Assembly (NCBI GenBank): GCA_014338405.1
Contig: JTDE01000289.1
Coordinates: 107,105 to 171,104 of the forward strand
DNA from: Paragonimus skrjabini miyazakii
Taxonomy: Eukaryota; Platyhelminthes; Trematoda; Plagiorchiida; Troglotrematidae
DNA: 64,000 nt
Reading direction: 5' to 3'
Position 1 is the stretch's first letter, and each line of letters starts with the position of its first letter. The notes under the pieces are model-generated. The model searched no databases, had not been told where the DNA came from, and was given only the letters and a program-made list of their open reading frames with translations. A program made the translations under genes and the position numbers. Below are positions 35,415-50,233 of this stretch, piece by piece.

Positions 35415-36805
35415 GCTCGGACTAGTCGGCTCAGCTTCGATGTAACACAATACAGTTTTCACACCCGATTCATCGTAACTTTCGTCTGTGTATTTCCTCT
35501 TTGGCACTAGACATCCAAGATATCGATCAGCCTTACATAGGTCAACTTTCACACAAACCTACCTTACCTGTTACATTTATACCTGATTGAACGACATATC
35601 CAAGAAACCTCTCTCTCTTCGCCTAAAATGCATCACTCAACCGGACAGATTTTCCCTTGAAATAGGCAGTTTTTTTGTTGCAAGAAAACCATATGTAATT
35701 CAAGTCGTTTACTTATTATTACCTTGAAATAACCCAACAGTTTAAACGGAAAATATTAAGGGTATTAGTGGCTGTGTGTTTTCACAGCTAAAACTATAGA
35801 CAGGCGACACAAAACAAGTAACGAAGTGCTTTCAGTTGACCAGATACTTGCTCAAACATGAACTCTGGCACCACTGACCTGTTTTACGAGAATCGACAAG
35901 CTGTCTTTGAATCGCTTAAATTCGAATCCCCAGATGCAAGCTCCCGCATCCACAATCTCGCCGATTTTCATAATTTGGTTTCTGTCAGTGACCCTTGAGA
36001 TTTCCCTGGAATTGTGCTGAATCAAAAAGCCAGTGGCCATGTGACACAGCCTGCTTAGTAAGTGTCGCTCAATCGACTGGTACATGGAATAAGCTTATGA
36101 GAAGAACAACCAGTAGCTCCATCCATTTTGACAGAGTGACTGCAAAACCAGCATCCAGCTTCAGTAGCGATGAGTTATCACTCAGAGATGAGGACCTTCC
36201 TTTCCATGTGCGTGTCCCTGTTCATGTTTTTATCTTTCAGTTTTTGCAGTTAAGAACATGTTCATTATTGTGAAAAAATAGCGATACTTTAAGGAAACTC
36301 TTCGGGAGTTACAGGTTTCTTCCCTTTTAACCACTCCATTTTTGCATAAAGCAATGAGAAGATGTAAATCACGTAATGTTCTCCGGAATAACATTTCATA
36401 CATTCTGGTCACATATGGACATGTAACTAATCTTGAACATTAAGATACGGTTCCATAGGGCGGAGATAATTGTTTAGGGGATTAGACAGGCTGGCACGGA
36501 AATGAAGTTTAAACAAATGGGGATACTGACTACCATGATAGCCGCAACGTCAACACATATTGTTTTTGAACACACAGGGGGGATTATAACGTCTGGTAGC
36601 GAAAGCCTCAACAAACAGGAGGATGTGTTTCCAGTGGCTTCGAAATATCATAGAGAATGCATCACAAACGTTGACCCTGTCCTGTCTGGATTATGTGTTT
36701 TGCCGTTGATAACACTGGGCGCCACCCGTCGGGCTCTATGTGCGCGACTGGCGTTTCTAGTTGTGACAAAATTGAACACCAACAACACTCGATAGCGGCC
36801 TTTGC
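35415..36805. other. Intergenic; chance-length ORFs
   Basis: Plus-strand frames at 35995-36273 and 36502-36795 show no recognisable domain. The second ends just before a SINE. On the minus strand at about 35575 an AACAG|GTAAGG donor-like motif follows TTCAATCAG at 15 bp, but no gene context supports a micro-exon. Confidence 0.35.
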
Positions 36806-36807
36806 AT

Positions 36808-37115
36808 TTAGATGAGCCTTTCGGCTAGCCCACTTCGAAAAGAAGCACTAGACTCGAGTTTTGCTCTTATTAGAGCTCATCAGTAATGCATATCCTTGTC
36901 CTGATCGGAGTGTACACTTTGACCGTCGTGCTTGTGAGCCTAGCGCGGTAACCATAACACCAGCAACCTCACAATAGGCATGACCAAATAATTAAATCCA
37001 AACGCTCACCCACAACCTTGTATGAATAGTGTTCAGCTTGCCCGATCATTTCGAAAGGGGAATGACCTGAATTACGCTGTTTTATCCAATCAATAATCCT
37101 GTGATCTGGACTTCT
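36808..37115 (-). mobile_element. SINE copy, second subfamily
   Basis: A minus-strand partner of the 32.8-kb copy. In sense it shows GGTGTTATGGTTACCGCGCT, then CACAAGCACGA, the TGATGAGCTCTAATAAGAGC block and CGAGTCTAGTGCTTC. Confidence 0.8.
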
Positions 37116-37119
37116 CAAT

Positions 37120-40100
37120 TAGGTTGAAGCTACTGTTTTCATTGAACCAACTGAGCACGGTTTGAATCAGCAGTGAAGGTTCAGGGATTTTGAAATAATC
37201 TAAATCCCCGAACCTTCAATACTGTTCCTAGTTGTATTTCCAACCCCTTGGGAACACGCCGTTTGATACGAAAAGCTAGCTGTCGGTTTGTCCCCCATTT
37301 GTCGATCATACCGCAACTACGTGAATATTTTGTAAACAACGAGATGTGACAGACTCCGTTTCTATAACAATTTTTTAATACAACGATGCTCATCTACATT
37401 TCGGTAGTTTTCATTTACCAATGTTCGGACTACAAATCCGAACACATTGAATATAGTTGATACTAACCTTGTTGGAAAATGAGTCAACACATGAGTTGGT
37501 CGCGAAATATTTGTTACAACGCCCTGGTATTAATAGAATCCATCGAGAGAAAATTAAAGATGGAACGACTGGAAAATAGCGCACACATTGCAGCAAGATG
37601 GATGGCATAAGCAAACTAGATTTTCCTTTGGTAGTGTCCAGGAGTATGTTTCTTCCAATTATACATGCAATACATTAACCTCAGATGATTATATATGATG
37701 AACCGATCGTGTTTATTATCAGATCAGCTGATCAAGCTAGAATTTTAATCTGAGAGATGTGCTTTATCAATATACCATAATAAAATTTGAATTTGAATTC
37801 GGTTCATCGTGTTAACTTGACTTAACCTGAAATCAAAATTTCGTTTATATTTCAACTGTAACTTTCATAAACCTTAGATAACATTTTGACTGATTTACCA
37901 AAACTTTAAATGTTACGGCCGACTTGACACCTCAGTGAAACCCTGGGCGGCATATCACGTGAATTTACTCACACTTGCCTGACCACCTATTGAACAAAAC
38001 TCATGTGGATAAATTCACGCTCACTTGCGGCCTGGTTTAGTTAAGAGTTAACTTCCAGTTTGTCGCATCTCATTACTTTCTGCCTCAGCTGTTCGTTTTT
38101 CTGGTCAAGCGCAACACTTGGTGCGGTTAAATAATGCGCAAGAAAATATACAATATTCAAACCACGATCAACAACTAACTTCGGTGAATTTGTCAACAAG
38201 AAGTTTGATAAGTTAAATTTTTCCTTGAAAAGTCGGTCAATATTTTTTGCGCGCTATCCGTTCCAACATAAGTTTCGTCGGCCACATAACACTGTAAGTA
38301 TTAGTTAAACCGATCATTTAAAACTCTCAACATAGAGGTAAATACGACTGCTTTATGTTAGGATTGTTAACGTTGTTAAACACAAACACCTTTCTTGAAA
38401 AATTTAAAAAAATGTGGCAGTCTACAAGATGGTTTTACTACTTCCACGAACGTGAGACGACCATTTTCTTTCACGCAACTGAGAAAGCATTGCGACGGAT
38501 TTTACGCTGGTCATGCTAAAGCAAATGTTCCTGCATCTCTAAAAGGTTTGGCTACACATAGCGTATACTGAAATTTTCAAGACAGAGTAGAAACAAACGA
38601 GTCGCACATGAAAGCGTAGAGAGCTGCTGCAAAGGTAGCTTCGGCTTCATAGGCAAACCCATTCCTGTAAATAGTATCGGTGAAATAGTGGCCGACTAAA
38701 TTAATCCCCGTTTATTTAAACGGATGATAGTTCTATTCTAGATCCATGATAGACGAAGTCCTGTCTTTTTATTAGCTTGCTGCTAGGCTTCCTCGCGTTG
38801 CACTCACGTACGTCATAAGTAAGTACTCAGTCTTATGAGATATGCAGTTCAAACGGATTTTAACAGTACTTCTTTGTCATATTCGGCAGTTTGGTACAAA
38901 AGTTAATGTTATGGACGTGGACAAAAGAAAATCACCAGATCATCACTTCATATTCGACTTTGCAGTTGAAACTTTTACTCGTTAAAATTCAAACTGTAGA
39001 ACATTTCACGTCAGTCCTATCTTCGACCAGTAAGACAACGCTAAGTTCCAGCATTGCATGAAATGAGAAAACGAGATAGTTATAGGTTTGAACAAGGCAG
39101 TTCAGTTTTACACTACTCATAAATAGTGCAGGATCAGCATGAAACTGTTTCGCGTCGACCACAGACAGGTAACTGGAAAACGGGTTAGCAGAACGAGGTT
39201 ACCAAGCCATAGTCCACTAAATTTTCTACTCTGTGGTTATCTTTAGCATTGATTTTATCTTGAAAAAACAATAATTTGGAAGCACTTAATGGTGACCATT
39301 ATACACGAGTGCAGGTTGATTACTGAACTTATCCAGCCTGATATCTTGTCATTTCTTCATCAAAGGTTGTATTAGTGTAAGCATGTTCCGCTAGTTATCT
39401 TCGATGGAAAATGATATTTTCCTAGTAATCGGTGCATAACACAGTCTGATATACTGTTTTGTCAACCAGAATGGCAGTCATTTACATGTTAATGATTAGC
39501 TTGGCATAATATCCACGAACGGGCTACGGAAATACCACCCCATGAATTGCTCCGCAAAAAAACTAACTGATTTTCGTTGATAGGTTTGAATGTAATAGAT
39601 TTTTATACTTTCATCTCTTTTTCAGTATGAAACTATTATCGAATATCTTCTAATTAAAAATTTCAGGAATGTAACGATATGACCGGGCGTTTTTTTTTAT
39701 TGGAACCAACGATCATGATCCTCGATGGGAAACCTCAACCAGTAACAGGCTTCGGAGTGGGACTATCATATCAAGCGAATCAGCTGCATGAAACAGATTG
39801 ATTTCAGCAATTACACCTGGTGTGTACGACTACGGCCGGATAACCGTTGATCTCTTGCAGCAGACTTTGCCATCAATTCATGACTAAATCAGCCGTGGGT
39901 GCACTTCAATCTGGGGAGTTTTTCGGAGTTCACCAATGCTTATTAGTGCTTGAGACATCGGGTTACTCGCGCACTAAGGATAAACCCTAATCCACTCATT
40001 TATATTCTCGTTTTCCAAAAAATATCTTCAGCATTATCCTCGCAATTCTTCTTCGTTCGTTTTGGAGACTTTGCATCATAAAAGGTTGCATCTTTTTGTT

Positions 40101-41005
40101 ATTTGCTAAGTCCTTCCACCTAAATTGACAACAAATCTAGAACCACACCGAACCACTATTGAGGATGAGAACGTTCCTGATAAAGTACAGCTTGGTCAGT
40201 TTCTTCGGTGATACGGTGTTCTAATGCATTGCTTATAATTCGGTCTTGCTGTTGGTTACGAAAGCAAAAAATTACAATTCATTGACAACTAGGCATACTT
40301 CGACTGGATATCCTTATACAGAATCGAATTAAAAGAAAAAGTAAACTGCCTGCTCGCTTGATGACGGAAACATCTATCTTGCTGCCAGTGTACTGAAGGT
40401 GCGCAATATAACGTGTGCCTCTATATGATAAAAACTAACTGTGCGAGAAGTTCTTGTAGTTGCTGCTTGGAATTCTCAGACCATATATATGCCATGGCAG
40501 TTCACATTATACCTCATTAATGAACCGATGAAACGATGTTATCTGGTATGTATAGTGAATTTGTTTAATAGAATAATCTGAGTCAACGTTGATCACTCGG
40601 CAGAAGTTTCGAACATGCAGATACCATAACCTGACCAGCGAGTTACGTTAGTCGTACACGACTCCTACTGGATCCTGCTCTAAAGAGCGGTGTGAAAACT
40701 TATTATAAACATAAATGCCTCGTGGTGAACACTAAAAATTTGTTTACTCTGTTCCACATGTTTTTTAAAACAGATTTAATTTGACCTTATACGCCTGTGG
40801 CAAAATTGGAAACCGCTCAGATTTCCGTTTGCTGAGGTTGATAGCTACTAACTGGTGTTTCTTCTAGATGTTCGGACAGCGTTGCCCAGCTCACACAACC
40901 AATTCCAGCAACACAATTTATGCATAACTAGGTAAAAATATCACTTTTATCAGTTCCCCGTACAACTTGGGTCATCAATGTGTGCCTGTAAATGTGCAGG
41001 TTTCA
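37120..41005. other. Long intergenic stretch, nothing recognised
   Basis: AT-rich; no ORF above background after 37614, and no repeat match noticed. Confidence 0.5.
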
Positions 41006-41007
41006 TA

Positions 41008-41395
41008 TTTCCAGTTGCACATCACCCGCAATTGATCGCAGCTTTCGCGTCCCCATAAACGCTTCAGTTGTTCCCTTCGGAAAAAAGCACCAAACTTGAG
41101 TTTCGCTCTCCTTAGAGCTCGTCAGTAATGCATATTATCGCCACTGCCGGGAATAGAACTCCGGCCACGCTGTTCATGAGGTAACCGTGTTTACCACTGC
41201 CCCATTGACCTCACGTTAGGCAAGACCAAATTATCATATGTGAACACTCAACCACTCTCGCTTGTGAGTAATGATCAGGTTGCCCAATCTTCTCGATAGG
41301 AGACACAGTTACTGTCTGTTAACTGCGATTTATAACACCGCGATTAGGACTTCTTAGACAGATCGAAATCTCCGATCTCGTCGAACCTGCTAGGC
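41008..41395 (-). mobile_element. Full-length SINE copy (left half of head-to-head pair)
   Basis: A minus-strand copy from the 3' tail (CAGTTGCACATCACCCGCAATTG, read on the plus strand) to the 5' flank (GAAGTCCTAATCGCGGTG in sense). It contains the A box TGGGGCAGTGG and a degenerate B box. It is the most complete copy for defining the family length, about 390 bp. Confidence 0.85.
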
Positions 41396-41684
41396 AATAT
41401 TTTATAGTAATGAGGAGTAGTCGGGGATTTGATTTATTTCAAGTTGAACATCACCCACAATTGATCGCAACTTTCGTATTCGACCTGTGTAGGAAGTCCT
41501 AGTCGCGATGTTATGGATCGCAGTTAACAGACAGTAACTGTGTCTCCTATCGAGAAGATTGGGCAACCTGATCATTACTCACAAGCGAGAGTGGTTGAGT
41601 GTTCACATATGATAATTCGGTCTTGCCTAACGTGAGGTCAATGGGGCAGTGGTAAACCCGGTTGCCTCATGAACAGCGTGGCCG
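41162..41684. repeat. Large palindrome made by two SINEs
   Basis: Arms 41162-41355 and 41491-41684 (about 194 bp each) are inverted copies with only scattered mismatches, around a loop of about 135 bp. A transcript would fold into a long hairpin. Confidence 0.9.
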
Positions 41685-41840
41685 CATATCTAATTGCAGA
41701 CGTCGCAAGTAAATACACTAATGACTAGGTCTAACAAGAGCGAAGCTCGAACATATTGCTTCTTTTTGAATATGGCTGGCAGGAAATTCTGTCTGAATGC
41801 GAATACTGCGACCAATTGTGAATGATATTCAATTTGAAAT
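41485..41840 (+). mobile_element. SINE copy (right half of head-to-head pair)
   Basis: A plus-strand copy whose first 200 bp match the left copy closely. The B-box half has diverged (GCATATCTAATTGC after the anticodon-arm region), and the tail ends ATTCAATTTGAAAT. Between the two copies, 41440-41480 is another short minus-strand SINE 3' tail, so at least three insertions meet here. Confidence 0.8.
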
Positions 41841-41844
41841 TCTT

Positions 41845-44800
41845 CCAGTCCCCGACTACTCATCAGTGTTTTTATATTTATCTATGCGTTTTATACTGAT
41901 ATATAGACATTATATACGTATGGTTAAACATTCTCCTGAATCAGCCGTTTTCCTAATAGTTCATACTCTATGTAGAGCACATGCATTGTCGCAGGCGTTT
42001 CGTTTTGATTAGACAATTTTCAAATCCTTTTTCGTAGACATTTATTCAGCACATACACAGTGTTAGCAGTGATTAGTGAATCACACGTTTGTTCAAATTG
42101 ATTAGTTGATCATTTTTAAGGATAAATTTACTTTCTATTCTGATGTGAATAGTGTTTATCGCAACGTTACCTCTGCGTTGACTTAACTCTGAATCAAACC
42201 ATACGTGCAGCCTGGTTCGTTAGGTATTTGCGGAATGCTGTGCATTGTACATCAGCATTATACGAACATACATAGGTGTAATACACCAAAGTTCATAAAT
42301 GGGTCGTTCATATTATAATTTTTGGCGTTGAAATGGCCCGTTATTATATATTACTAACTATAATATCAGTAATAAAATGCACAAACTATTTTTGAGTGGG
42401 GATGAGCCAAATCTGAGAAATCCCGATTACTGAATTCTTTCCCAACAATTATTGGTGGACATTCAGAAAATTCGAATGATGAAACTTATGTTTTGACCTA
42501 CGATCGATACGAGTTGTCGCAATCGGTTAGACTTCTCACCCAACTAGACCGTTGAATCAAATAACAATCTACAACTTTAATGGTTTGCGGAATAGTTTGT
42601 AGGGTATGAAACACATTATTGAACAATACCCGCAATATATGCAAAAAGAACGGCAATTGTGTTGTGTGTGCTTTCATGAAAGACGTGGTAGGTTGAGTTG
42701 TTACTGGATCTTTAGAAAATGTTCGAAAACAGCAGGAGGTCACAGTTGACACAATCGACCTCCATTTGTTTGCTCTTTCGAAATTCTCGAAATATAATCC
42801 ATGTCATCTTGTGAGAACTTGCAAAATACAACCAAAGCTGACCATTTTATGAGGTTTTAAAACATGCCAATATGAATCGTGGAATAGTTTTATGAAAAGT
42901 GATAATTATGCACTTCAGTTTCCTCTTGACAAAGCACGTGTTTTCTGCGCACGTAGAGATTATACCAAATGAAGGAGGATGAAAATCGCCACATTTTTAT
43001 TGGTGTCAGATTAAATTTTCTATCTGCCGGACCTTGTACGTTCAAGTATGGGTGTACCGTGAAAGAAAGCTCATATCTTTTCCGTAAGCTCTCCACATCA
43101 TTAAACAAAGACTATATACTTCCATGCAAGTAGAATGACTTGAAAATGCAGTGGTGACTTCAGCATTTTTGAGCCAACAGAATGCACATAATTTACGTCG
43201 TTTACTGCCGTTGCGGAGTCGTTCATTCTCTGTATCCCTGTCTGTTTTTTTCTTCACACTTTCTGAGTTTCCGCGTACACGACCTGTCATCAAATTACAA
43301 ACGTCCGTCGTGCATGTGCATACCTCCAACTAAACTTCACATGATTGCAGTAACTTGTACACCAACTGAGCGCTGTATTTGCAATTTTGATAAATCGAAC
43401 GAAATTTTTGTTTTGTTTGTGATTTTGGTGCGTCCACATGGCGCATCATATCTTCATACCGTATTCGGTCAACCGCAGTTTATAGCTGATCTGGACACAA
43501 CAGCAAAATACCTGCATTTAAAATCAGTCTGTTTACATGCACGTCCTTCAGTTTTATGACAGTAATACCAATGTATACCTCATGATGGAATAGGCATTTC
43601 TTAGTTCATTTGAAAATCTAGAAGTAGTACATCCTTGAAAATCAAAGTGAAAGTTTGATGATCCATAACAAGATACTATCACTTCCATTTTGTTGAGTAT
43701 GTCCTATGAGCACCAGCTGTGCTTATAAGAATCACCGTGTGTGAGTACTGCAAGTGCACCTGGCTACTCTTGTCTACAGGGAGCATAATATTTGCGAAAC
43801 AGGCCAGGTTGTTTCTTTGTAATAGTGAAACGATCATTCGCAAGACTGCAGAACGATTGATTTTCCACAGAAAGACGAAACGCACATGCAGTTTACTCCA
43901 CTAGGATGAAACTATAGTGCTTAAAATGTACACCGTTTTAGGCACATAACATTATATGAACTCCTTCGCTTTACGTCGTTACGGTCAAGACCAGTAGAAT
44001 GAACCGATAATTTCTTGGAAAATTAGTTTTAATTAAGCACAAGATGAAGAATCGTGATTAACTTTAAGGTTGCTTCGAAGGCTACCAGGTGCTTAACATT
44101 TTCCGTCATTGTGGTGGACTTTCGGGTCGACAATCTATGGTGAAACATGTGTGGTTGACAAAATTTCTGGCCGCTCAAACACTAACAAAATTGTAAGGGA
44201 GGTACAGTACACAGTACACAGTAAATAGTATTTATGAATTGATTTCAAACCTCAACAATTAAAAATACGCTTGATAATTTTATTTTCTCCCCACATCTGG
44301 TTTTCGTTGTGTTTTGGGGAACGTTCCAGACTACAAGTCAGGACAGTTTTGTTGGTTGTTATCCACGTTCCAAACATGTGTCAGCAAAGTATGGTCGGGT
44401 CTGACTGAGATTCCAGGCCATATAATTGGGTCACAATCAAAATTCAAGTGAGCTGTGGCGACGATAACCTGTTTCACTAGTTTGATTCCTTTCCAAGAGA
44501 AGCGGATCCATCAATACGCAGTTGACTGGTTTTTGGCATGTTGCATACAGGGCGACTGGTTACACGTCTTCTTTGCCAAACCTAAAGATTAAGTTTTGCG
44601 TTTTGTAGAGGTATCTGTTGAATGTAAATTCAGTTTAGCAAATTGGTGTTACCCTGAGGATCAATACGGATGTTCCAAATTAACACGAGAAGCTTTGAGT
44701 ACTTTGGTCCGCTGAAGAACTCACGATACAGGAATTAATCGAATTGCGACGGTTAACTTGAAAAAAAGGTATTCCATTACTGGTACTCGCGAATGGTGCC

Positions 44801-47800
44801 TCAAGCAGACGCCAGGCATTTAGTTTCACACTTCTACTACAGTGGACTTCACAGCGACTATTCCCTTAAGAGTACAAAGGATAGTATATTATATGTGACA
44901 GTGAAACTGCTACCCAACGCAAGAAGGACAACTCACTAGAAAATTGTCACAAATCTCCATTTGGCACTGAACTCATTCATCCTCAGGATCACTGAAAGCA
45001 AACCAGCCAATATTTATTTACACAGCATGAAGAAACACAAAAGCATAGATTAATATTTGTTTGAGATTTCAAAAGGCTGCTCAGCAAGCGAGAAGGGTTA
45101 ATGGCATACTCATGGCAAAATGCAGACCTACTGAAAACCTGTATCACGTCCATCGGCAGCTGGAATGCCGTGCGCCATGTTCAAACCGAGTACCAATCTG
45201 TAATTACAGTAAGCTCTTTACAATTGTACTCGACATTGTTCATCAGTTTTTCTGAATTGGATATCTAAACTGTGATATCGGTAACGACAGAGATGAGCAA
45301 TACTCACTTCTAAAGAAGGGTTTACTAGTAGTGGCAAGATCATTTGTTTCCTCGGATAGGTGAGTTGATTTATTAAAGTCTACACTGAACAGATAGCTGC
45401 ACAAATTTGCACGTCATTCTTGTAAAATATCATATATGTCGCTCAGCGGAACTGACGTTATAACCAATGAGATTAATCGTTCTATGAGCATGTTTCAGTA
45501 GCTAATAACTTTTACCGTGTCTAGTCGTCTCCTGTATCCACATTAAATGATATCATAACACAGCAATACAGCTGACTACAGAGCGAAGCCGTATTGTCTA
45601 TACTACATTAGTAACAATATGTACAAAATCTGACCCAACCCGAAGTATTACCATTGTGATCTACAACGATGATCTCTATCGTTTAAATTATTTTAACTAA
45701 TCCTCTAAAGTCGTGATACACAGTCAGCAGATCGACCAACCACTCCCGTATTATACGACTTCAATTGTAGTTGCAGTGACTTCTGTATAGGGAAACCAGT
45801 TCAATGCCTTGTATCGTCGTATGCCGGAGCACATTCATTAGTGTTCAACAAACGTAATAGCGAAAGACAATCTGTTGACTGTAACAAGCTTGGAATAGGC
45901 GGTTTCTGAGGACACCGATACCATAATACCAATAAGTCGCCAAGGTTATCAAGGAATATCGTTCAAAATTATGTAACTTAAACGTACCTCAAAACTGCTA
46001 GCGTTTTCGATTGCATTCTATCGCAGCAGCACGATGCATGCAAAAAATCAAACCCATGATCCGTGATTAAGTGTCGCGTTATTAAGCATCATTTGGTTAA
46101 CCCAGACAGTGGTGATAGTTGCAAATGTAAAAGTACTCGTAGAGTGCGTTTTACTTCTTTGGCATGCACGATCGTGGCAATATATGTAGGAATGGTTTTT
46201 CAACACATCCTTGGCTGTCACAGGAGCCAACCGTATTTACAAGCATCTCCAGTCATTATAAGATAAAGGTGGACGTTTTCTATTTTGTAAGCCTGTGAAA
46301 AATTTAAAATCGTTAGTGAAGGACAAAAATTTGAAGTTTTCAGAGCGCAAATTTGTCTTGATACATTAGAACGTCTGTTGGCTAGAGCTTTGTGAGCAAA
46401 TGTCAACTACAGTTGAACAAAAAGTTCAGTCAGTCCAAGGTTGTGATATACTTTCGCCAATACATAGATATACTGTTGTTATTATTTGTAGCTTCCAAAC
46501 GGTTAAATGTTTTTGTTGTGTATTACGTAGATTGGTAACGGTTTGCTTTACTCAGTCCAACACTAAAGATATTTATATCTGCAAGAGGCGATGGAGAAGC
46601 GCAATCGGAATTAAGACGAGCGCACGGATCGAATTTAACGTGATAGTCCGTACACAGATTTTCTATTCACGTTCCAGATGGTTAAGTCACAGTTGTGTTC
46701 AGAAATTTTGGACCATTTTGGACCATACCTTTGTATCTTTATCCTTTTTGTTCTAGTATTGCTACATTTTGTCGAATAAACTTTTGGATGCTATCTCTAT
46801 TTGCCATTTTGACTGTACTTTACAGTAATATGAACCTTGTAGCGCGTAATTGAAAAATAAATATGAACCAACATGACGGATAGATTTTGCTGAAACCAAG
46901 TATGAGGAGAAATCGTGCGTTCGTGGTGACGTTTGTTCCGTATATCTAACAGGTTGCGCCGCACGATACACAATTTCTCCGTTCACCATCTTTTCCAAGA
47001 GAAACTGTTAGTGTGTGAACTTTCCAAAGTTGACGAGGTTGTAACAAATTCGGTCGAAATGGGTGGGATCCAGAGCTACCGTTGACAATCCCGCATAATG
47101 AAGTGAAGCAGAAGGCCAAAGGACAATGGAAAAAACAATCTGGTCTCGCAGATTTGCAGTGGGCAATTTTTAAAAAACGCTGTTGATTAAATTTGACAGC
47201 TCGACCAAAAGCCTAGATTTGTGCAGTTTAGAACATAAGTAAGTTATTCACCGTAGACTGTCATTATCCAAGGGTAACTAGCATGATCTTACTCTGGGCT
47301 AATCTAAGAATCCACAAGACGATTGAACTTAAAATGGATTAGAAAGATGCATAATCGCTGTCTACTATGAATATTACGTTATTCTCTGATAACTAAGTGG
47401 CTGCAGAATTTCCCTGAAACTTGCGTTCACTTGTTTAGCCGGGTTAGAGGTGAACATCTATTCCGACAATGAACCAGTATAAGACTTGCAGAAAGTATAC
47501 TGTGTCCACGACGTGTCGTCATTGAAAACAGCACCATGGCAGAAACAGAAGTAATGAACTTACTGAAACTGCGATCCAGAGGAATACGAATGTTTAATGA
47601 TTGATTAAACATGGGATTTCAAAATAATATTTCTCCTGATTGATGTTATGGTTCATTGTATTTAAAGATCTGGAGATATTTCGAGGTTGCAGAAGGCACT
47701 AAAATGCAGACCGATTGCATGTAGAAAAGTTATGATGTAAGATATTTTCCAAAACCGAAAATAAGTGAACGTTCACCAATATATAACAGTACGGATGAAG

Positions 47801-49340
47801 TATTACGATACCTAATGATTCATCCTTAGGAATTTTTGATGGAAAGCGTTTGTTTATTGTTCTATTAGAGAATGTTGCCTACCAGGAAGTTGTTCCGAGA
47901 ATGAAAATTTACGGGATACAAAGAAGGTTTGCATTAAGCAATGTCGTTGAAGAAATAAATTTTGCACAACCATAAACCAGACGCTTTTCGAAGTTAGAAG
48001 TGATTCCGATCTCTATCAAGAAACTGGTACATGACGACATTTCCATATTACACCCAACACACCTACACAGTAACATTAAGAATTCATTAATGTGTCTTAA
48101 ACCATTTATATTATACGTGCTGTTCAATGGTAACCACACCTAAATGTGGGTTAAAAAACTCATCTAGAATGTTTAACAGTTCCGCAAGTAGAAACTTCCT
48201 GCTTTTAAGATAAAGACGTTTAATGTAAGCGAGTCCTATTTTATGCTGATTAAATTTAATCACCAGCAGGTTTGATAAATTACAAAAAAGAAAGGCAATT
48301 TCAAGGTTCTTGATGACCGAGAGATAGTCTAGCAAAAAATCATCCATCCGAGTAACTGTAATTAGTCTTAAGGTAACGAACATAATTTTTTTCTGTCCAT
48401 CATAACAATTTACACACGTCCGGTAAACTTCCTCTAAAGGAAGTATGGAAGCTGACAGCATAACTTGTATACAAGCAACAACTAGTTAGACGCTAGCGGT
48501 TGTCAATATTTCAATGACAAATTCATACTTTCGGTGGACTCATATGGTGACTTTTTATAGGCAACAAACGGAGTGAGTCATGAGAAGATACAGTGACTCT
48601 CAGGTTTACGTGAATGTTTTGAACTCAGGGTTACATTCATTTATGATTAGACTGAAATAGTGTAACGGCGCAGTAGTGTTGCTGCACAACATCAAAGCGG
48701 AATAATCTAACTTCAAACGGTTGTTTGTTTAACGAAAGTTCAGCTTGTGACAATTCTTTCTTTTATAGCCGTTGTGTAACCAGCACATGGTGTAAGCCAG
48801 AAGTATTTCAAACCACTTATTCTTCTAGTTGTTTAATGATACGTCGACATAATAAATAATAGTGATATGACTGTAATGTTAGTCATACATGTAAGTCAAT
48901 GTTGACCACTACGTTTGTGTACATTTATCCTACTTGCAGCAGGGTACACTTATTGAGCAAATTTCATGGGTTTGATTCCAATCTTATCTTCGGAAGAAAA
49001 AAATTTATTATGTATGGCAAAGGATTCCTGGTGATGAGAGTATATTATTCACGTAGAATTGTAGGAGATCATAGTAGTTGGTCAAACCAATTTTTCGTTC
49101 TGATGTATTATTGCTCTGAGGATTAGTTTTCTACCGCCCGCATTTTCCATTTACCGAATTTGTGTGCTTAGCGAATTATCAACTGAATTGTTCATTAGTT
49201 AAAGTCGGAAGTGGACTACTCTCGCAGAATACATCTTGATCAACGAATTTAATGTATGCAGTTGACGAAGTAGCCCACAGAACGTAGGCGTTTGTCGGGC
49301 AGGGGCAGTTTCTCTGGACGAAATTTTACAAGGCTAATTC
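41845..49340. other. Long intergenic stretch with chance-length ORFs
   Basis: The longest frames are 43182-43559 (+), 46400-46756 (+, ATG) and 48461..48111 (-, ATG, 116 codons, Leu/Phe/Ile-rich, no domain). Their number and length match random expectation for this composition. At about 44970, CATTCATCCTCAGG recalls a Penelope-like terminus but is isolated. Confidence 0.4.
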
Positions 49341-49342
49341 TG

Positions 49343-49590
49343 ATATGAAGTGAACATCGTTCACAGTTGATCACGGGCACCGGATTCGCAAAATTTATGC
49401 AGCCAACTCCTTTGAAACAGATAAGTCAGATTTGAGTTGCTTTTTGGTTGCAGCACATCAGTAGTGCATCTATCTGCCGCGCTTTCATTATGAACTACGA
49501 CCACCATTTCATGAGACAACCGTGTCCACCAATAGGCCATCAGCAGCCGCGTCTTAGACATGATTTGAAAACGAGTGTGACTGAGCGTCT
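49343..49590 (-). mobile_element. Diverged SINE copy
   Basis: A minus-strand copy. The tail (GAACATCGTTCACAGTTGATC on plus), a GCACATCAGTAGTGCATC block and the CATGAGACAACCGTGTCCACC head are recognisable but strongly mutated. Confidence 0.65.
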
Positions 49591-50233
49591 TCACAGGAAG
49601 GTTGATTCGTCCCATACGTGAACTGCCTAAGAGCCAAACCATCATTTCGTATTTAAACCCGCCTTCCCAAAATTAGAATTGCTAGGGTGAAGACACGAGC
49701 TAAAACACCGGTTTGCTTCATTTCTGATAATTTGACTAAATATTAACCTCGAATAATTTATTGTAATACGAGGCTGATTATTCACTTATGTTTTTTTCGC
49801 GTTTGTTTGTAACTAGTGTAACCGCTTTCAGCGCAAATATGCAAAGGTAACCCCATCAGTATTCACTAGGATGCTTCTGCTTATTAGCAACATTACTGTC
49901 TACAGTTGCCCCGCTACCCCTATTCACAATTTTGGATGCAACTAGCTTATATTCACGGACGTTCTTTGACTGTTGACCGTCTTTCCTGCGTGCAGCATCT
50001 TTTCACATTGACTGCACTTTGCTTCAGGAAAATACGTATACATATGTATTCTCTTTCAACTTCACTTCAGATCTATTAATTGAACTTTCAATCCCGTGAA
50101 GTAAACTTTATTAGTCCATTGTGAATTATATATATTTGTCATTCATTTCGGGAAACACTCATCTAAATTTTACATAATACGAAGAAAACATTCCTACTGA
50201 TGAGTAGTAAAATATTTTGGTTTAGTATATTAA

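Noticed and set aside
35930..35960. tRNA-like T-loop (TTCGAATCCCC)
   Set aside because: The stem partner is missing and no A box or acceptor stem is found upstream.
48111..48461. 116-codon ATG frame on the minus strand
   Set aside because: Leu/Phe/Ile-rich as expected for random AT-rich sequence; no domain, no flanking promoter or polyadenylation evidence.
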